From the NCBI GenBank assembly GCA_964417785.1, contig CAYQJO010000189.1, positions 1 to 8,585 of the forward strand: a stretch of 8,585 nucleotides of DNA, read 5' to 3'. Shown piece by piece: positions 5,507 through 8,585 of the stretch. The translations under genes and the position numbers were made by a program. Within the stretch, counting starts at the first letter, position 1, and each line of letters begins with the position of its first letter. The notes below the pieces were generated by a model that did not search any database, had not been told where the DNA came from, and worked only from the letters and a program-made list of their open reading frames with translations. This DNA comes from DAOTUL01 sp034437435. Its GTDB lineage: Bacteria > Chloroflexota > Anaerolineae > Aggregatilineales > Phototrophicaceae.

Positions 5507-8281
5507 TTATGGCAAAAATTGCTTCACATATGAGCGGATGGCATCGACCTGGAAATATCGGGCAAAATGGCGCAGCTTTTCGACAAATTCGTCGAAGTCA
5601 TTTTCGATCAGATCGATTTCAGTTTTGATGTCCCGGATGTTGCTCTGGTCGGCGAGTTGGATCAGATTTTGCAGCCGTTCGACCGGGGGCAGGCGGTGGT
5701 TGGTCCCGGTCATCACGGGGCGGTACATGCCGATCATGAACAACGGCAGTCCGCTGGTATCCTGTGCAATGATGCTGCCTTGATCGTTGACACGGATATA
5801 CGATCCGTCGGCGCAGCGCAGCCGGTAAACGATGTCGTAATCCGGGCGTTCCTGCGTCAGATAGGCCTCCAGCGTATCGACTACCTGCTGGCGATCCTCC
5901 GGGTGAACCTGAGCGTCGAAGTTCATGGGGAAGGCGTCGGGCGTATAACCAAGCATCCGGTAATAGGCGGCGCTGGCGTTGATCTCGCCGGACTGGACGT
6001 TCCAGTTCCACAGCGGCACAGCATCATGAATCAGGTCGAGATGGTGGCGTTTGTCTGCCAGTGTGGCTTCCAGTTGGACCACATCGTTCTGCACGATCTG
6101 CGCCCCCAGGACGCCGATTACCTCTCCGGTCCAGTTATGGACCGGTACCCGTGCGACCCGCAGCCACTCGTCCACACCGTCGTAGCGTTTGCGCGGGACC
6201 CGGTCCGCGATAAAAGGTACGCCGGTATCCATCACCTGGCGCTCGATCTGGTGGTTGGTCCGTGCCTGTTCGCGGCTGCGCAGTAGATCGAAATCGTCCA
6301 GTCCCACGATCCCTGGCGCGTAGTTGAGCGCATACAGGTCGTTGGCACTGCGATAGACATGATCGCGGTCCTTCCAGAAGACCTCCACCGGCACGGTGTT
6401 CAACACAGTCTCCAACAGACTGTGTATATCGGCCAGCGCGATTTCGGTGGCTCGCTGCGCCTGTCCAATTGCGACGATCTCACCGACCAGCCGCAGCAGG
6501 GTTTCGTCGTCTTCGGTCCAGTTGCGCTCGTTGAAGACTGCATTCACAGCGATAGCCCCGGTGATCGTCGTGCCGTCCTCGATGGGGACGACCAGCACCG
6601 ACTGGTTGAACATGCTGGTAAGGGCAGCGCGAGTGGTGGTGGCCTCTGGCGGTAAGTCCATCACCCGGTCAATGCGGACCCCCTGGCCGTCCTCAATCCG
6701 GTCGAAAACCCAGCCAAGTGTCCCCTGGGCCACATCTTGCATGCTATCGAAGAATGAAATGCCATCGACACTACAGAACTCATGGGTAGCTGAGAACCGC
6801 TCGCCTTCGAATTCAAATAGATAGGCCCGATCCGCACCGGTAAAGACGGTGACGGCTTCCAGGGCATCATCTACTGCGTCGTCCAGGTCGCGCTGGCTGA
6901 AATGGTTGGCGACGCCTTGCAGCAACCGGTCGATCTCGCCCCGCCGCGCCAGCGCTTCCTCGGCGAAATATGCCCCGGCCATGGCCTTTTCTAAGCGCTG
7001 CGTCAGTTCAAAGCTGCGTTTTTCCAGATCGCCAGTTTGATCGCGCAGCCGCTTCTCCTGTTCCTTATAATCGCTGACATCGAACAGAATGGTGATGACC
7101 GCTTCTTCACCGCCGAAGTCGAAGCGCTGCATGGACATCTGCGCCCAGAACAGGGTGTCGTCGTGTGTGCGCAGTTGCACATCCAGGCCGTCCACATGGC
7201 CTTCACGTTCGAGCAGACGGTAACTCTGCTGGCGGTAAACCGGGTCGGCATAGAAATTGGGCATGGTCTTGCCCACCAGTTCCATCGCGGACACATTCAG
7301 CATGCTGCCCAGGTCTTCGTTAGCGTGCAGGACCACACCATCCGCCACCCGTGTGACCATGACCGCGACCGGCGCGGCATCGAGAAGCTGACGGAAGCGG
7401 TTGGACCCGGTGACTGTCATCATCACGGTGTCGTCGCCGGGTTCGCCCTCGAAGTGGGGGAGTTCGCGTGGGTCCGCCACCGGAATCTCGCTGAAGGCGG
7501 TATAGACAGCCCGTTCACCCTTATAGTCCACGAAATCCAGCGAGATACGGCCCCAGAAAGCGGAGCCGTCGGCGCGTTCGATCCGGGCTTCGTAATCGCG
7601 CAGGCGACCGTCACGCCGCAGGCGCTTTAGCATTTCGCCCTGGTCCTCGGCGTAGATGTCCGGTGCCTGGGAATTGATGGCTGTATCATAACCGGTGGCG
7701 GCAGTGAACAGCGGGTTGGCATACAGCATCATGCCATCGGCAGCACGGGTGATGAGGACTGGCACGGGTGCGGATTCAACGAAGCGCTGCGCTTTTGCTT
7801 CCTCGTGCAGCCGCTGTTGTTCGAGCCGGTTGGTTTCCAATGCGATGCCCGCCTGAGACGCCAGCGTGACCAGCACCCCCAGATCGCTCGCCTTGAGATG
7901 TTCCTTGAGCGCCACCAGCACAGCCACCGCGTCACCCTGATGGTGGATCGGAGCCATGACGTAATCGTCCTCGACCAGTAGCGGTTGGGCGACCACATAA
8001 TCCGGATCGATTGTGGGTAGATCATCACGGTAGTGCAGCGATGGATCAAGGAAGACCATCGTCGCCACGCTGCCAGCGATCACCTGCGGAATCAGTTCCA
8101 GAATAGCGTTGAAGACGATGCGATAATCGTGCGTGACCTGCATGGTCTGGCTGATGCGTTGGAGCGCGTCGGCCAGGGCCACCGCCTGGTGATGTTCGGC
8201 GGCCTGGGCTTCCAGACGCATATTGCGCCGGTGCATCGCCACCAGATCATTCATGAGTTGTTCCGGGGTTTTCTCGATCAT
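5507..8281 (-). CDS. Soluble GAF/PAS multi-sensor protein lacking any kinase or output domain
   Basis: A 924-residue cytoplasmic protein. Order: N-terminal helical segment (about 5-40), a short GAF-like domain (about 42-152), PAS (about 165-268), PAS (about 294-406), coiled coil (about 405-450), a full GAF (about 452-612, with SVLVVPI near 561 and NWTEDDETLLRLVGEI near 587-602), a PAS_4-type domain (about 620-732, with VFWKDRD at 634-640), a PAS_3-type domain (about 745-858), and a helical tail (870-924). There is no HisKA, ATPase, receiver, GGDEF, EAL, cyclase or DNA-binding motif, and the gene ends normally in TAA. The tail aligns without gaps to the last 55 residues of the adjacent hybrid kinase, so it probably works by docking with that protein or a shared partner. 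No bilin- or heme-binding residue can be assigned. The ATG at 8281 is supported by AGGAG nine bases upstream. It is the first minus-strand gene after a divergent promoter region. Confidence 0.9.
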   Translation of the reverse strand: MIEKTPEQLMNDLVAMHRRNMRLEAQAAEHHQAVALADALQRISQTMQVTHDYRIVFNAILELIPQVIAGSVATMVFLDPSLHYRDDLPTIDPDYVVAQPLLVEDDYVMAPIHHQGDAVAVLVALKEHLKASDLGVLVTLASQAGIALETNRLEQQRLHEEAKAQRFVESAPVPVLITRAADGMMLYANPLFTAATGYDTAINSQAPDIYAEDQGEMLKRLRRDGRLRDYEARIERADGSAFWGRISLDFVDYKGERAVYTAFSEIPVADPRELPHFEGEPGDDTVMMTVTGSNRFRQLLDAAPVAVMVTRVADGVVLHANEDLGSMLNVSAMELVGKTMPNFYADPVYRQQSYRLLEREGHVDGLDVQLRTHDDTLFWAQMSMQRFDFGGEEAVITILFDVSDYKEQEKRLRDQTGDLEKRSFELTQRLEKAMAGAYFAEEALARRGEIDRLLQGVANHFSQRDLDDAVDDALEAVTVFTGADRAYLFEFEGERFSATHEFCSVDGISFFDSMQDVAQGTLGWVFDRIEDGQGVRIDRVMDLPPEATTTRAALTSMFNQSVLVVPIEDGTTITGAIAVNAVFNERNWTEDDETLLRLVGEIVAIGQAQRATEIALADIHSLLETVLNTVPVEVFWKDRDHVYRSANDLYALNYAPGIVGLDDFDLLRSREQARTNHQIERQVMDTGVPFIADRVPRKRYDGVDEWLRVARVPVHNWTGEVIGVLGAQIVQNDVVQLEATLADKRHHLDLIHDAVPLWNWNVQSGEINASAAYYRMLGYTPDAFPMNFDAQVHPEDRQQVVDTLEAYLTQERPDYDIVYRLRCADGSYIRVNDQGSIIAQDTSGLPLFMIGMYRPVMTGTNHRLPPVERLQNLIQLADQSNIRDIKTEIDLIENDFDEFVEKLRHFARYFQVDAIRSYVKQFLP

Positions 8282-8308
8282 ACCGCCATACTCCTGCTCA
8301 TCGGGGAC

Positions 8309-8314
8309 AGTATA
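8309..8314 (-). promoter_or_regulatory. Likely -10 box (TATACT) of the GAF/PAS sensor gene
   Basis: On the minus strand TATACT matches TATAAT at five of six positions. It would start transcription near 8302, about 20 bases before the ATG at 8281 and just ahead of the AGGAG ribosome binding site. The nonamer AATTTCGCT overlaps its upstream edge (8314-8322). The -35 region has no clear consensus match. Confidence 0.45.
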
Positions 8315-8326
8315 GCGAAATTGTTA

Positions 8327-8345
8327 CACGGACGAAAGCACGGAC
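8327..8345. repeat. Direct repeat CACGGAC in the divergent promoter region
   Basis: CACGGAC occurs at 8327-8333 and again at 8339-8345, 12 bases apart start to start. The repeats lie between the two divergent -10 boxes, and the second covers the -35 position of the plus-strand promoter. This would be a natural place for an operator, for example for self-control of an antitoxin operon, but no binding protein can be named. Seven-base repeats can arise by chance. Confidence 0.3.
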
Positions 8346-8355
8346 ACGTATGCTA

Positions 8356-8364
8356 TGGTAAAAT
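8356..8364 (+). promoter_or_regulatory. Extended -10 promoter (TGGTAAAAT) of the antitoxin-like gene
   Basis: TGGTAAAAT is an extended -10 element identical to that found on the minus strand before the hybrid kinase gene (5455-5463). Transcription would begin near 8371 and give a leader of about 20 nt that carries the GGAGGAGAG ribosome binding site (8377-8385). Confidence 0.5.
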
Positions 8365-8390
8365 TACAGGCTATTTGGAGGAGAGATACT

Positions 8391-8585
8391 ATGACGGACC
8401 TGATGGAGAAAGCCATTGCCGAACTCTCAAGATTACCGGAGTCGGAGCAGGATGTGATGGCGCAATGGATACTGGATGAGTTGGAAGACGAAGCGCGTTG
8501 GGATCGTGCCTTTTCCGAGTCGCTGCCACAGCTTGAGAAGCTTGGTCGGAAAGCACTTGAGGACTATCGTGCCGGTCGGACATAC
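8391..8585 (+). CDS. Small antitoxin-like protein, 3' end outside the window
   Basis: 65 codons are visible with no stop, so the gene continues past the window. The ATG is set by a strong ribosome binding site (GGAGGAGAG, 8377-8385) five bases upstream. The sequence starts MTDLMEKAIAELSRLPESEQ, then has QWILDELEDEARWDRAF and ends in LEDYRAGRTY. This pattern (helix, LPE..Q, W.L.EL, RWD.AF, AL.....G.T) is familiar from short acidic proteins encoded ahead of RelE/ParE- or PIN-type toxins in cyanobacteria and Chloroflexota, where they act as antitoxins. Members are usually about 70-90 residues, so only a few residues should be missing. A toxin gene would be expected just downstream but is not in view. 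It is divergent from the sensor gene and probably not part of the signalling cluster. Confidence 0.7.
   Translation, partial: MTDLMEKAIAELSRLPESEQDVMAQWILDELEDEARWDRAFSESLPQLEKLGRKALEDYRAGRTY

Noticed and set aside
5567..6286. Long plus-strand open frame of 239 codons opposite the sensor gene
   Set aside because: It lies antisense inside the 924-aa GAF/PAS gene, has no recognisable domain, and its open length is explained by the codon pattern of the real gene on the other strand. Other plus-strand frames in 870-8100 are rejected for the same reason.
6440..6925. Phytochrome-like bilin-binding GAF in the 924-aa protein
   Set aside because: A Cys is present (residue 503 in EFCSVDG), but the surrounding phytochrome or cyanobacteriochrome chromophore motifs are not. 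The sequence is that of an ordinary signalling GAF.
8389..8583. Minus-strand frame of 64 codons opposite the antitoxin-like gene
   Set aside because: The plus-strand reading has a strong ribosome binding site, a promoter and a familiar protein pattern. The minus reading has none of these and looks like a shadow.

Overview
The window looks like chromosomal DNA from a bacterium with many multi-domain sensor kinases. Three things point to Chloroflexota (Anaerolineae-like): very long soluble PAS/GAF proteins, the type of short helical tail on two of them, and GTAGGGG-linked 20-bp palindromes scattered between genes. This placement rests on style, not on a marker gene. A cyanobacterium or another phylum with similar signalling proteins cannot be excluded.

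Layout. Bases 1-337 form a gene-poor, repeat-rich edge. Four 20-bp palindromes, each next to a GTAGGG/CCCTAC tag, flank a 14-codon remnant of a Rossmann-fold oxidoreductase gene that still has a consensus -10 box and a good ribosome binding site. Bases 338-8281 hold four genes, all on the minus strand. In transcription order they are: a 924-aa GAF/PAS sensory protein with no kinase (8281-5507), a 1161-aa five-PAS hybrid histidine kinase with a receiver (5442-1957), a 385-aa receiver-histidine kinase (1960-803), and a 154-aa membrane methyltransferase of the isoprenylcysteine carboxyl methyltransferase type (802-338). The last three are packed as ATGA and TAAATG junctions, so they are almost certainly one coupled transcript. 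The first is separated by 64 bases that contain a plausible second promoter. A divergent promoter region (8282-8390) leads to a short plus-strand antitoxin-like gene that runs off the end of the window.

How the genes may work together. The two soluble PAS proteins would sense cytoplasmic cues. Both end in the same 55-residue helical module, aligned without gaps, which suggests that they bind each other or a common partner. The hybrid kinase can autophosphorylate (His727) and pass phosphate to its own receiver (Asp1014). The downstream protein receives phosphate at Asp58 and is itself a kinase (His168). None of the four carries a DNA-binding, nucleotide-cyclase or GGDEF output domain. The cluster therefore reads as a signalling circuit whose only enzyme other than the kinases is the membrane methyltransferase, or whose true output lies elsewhere.
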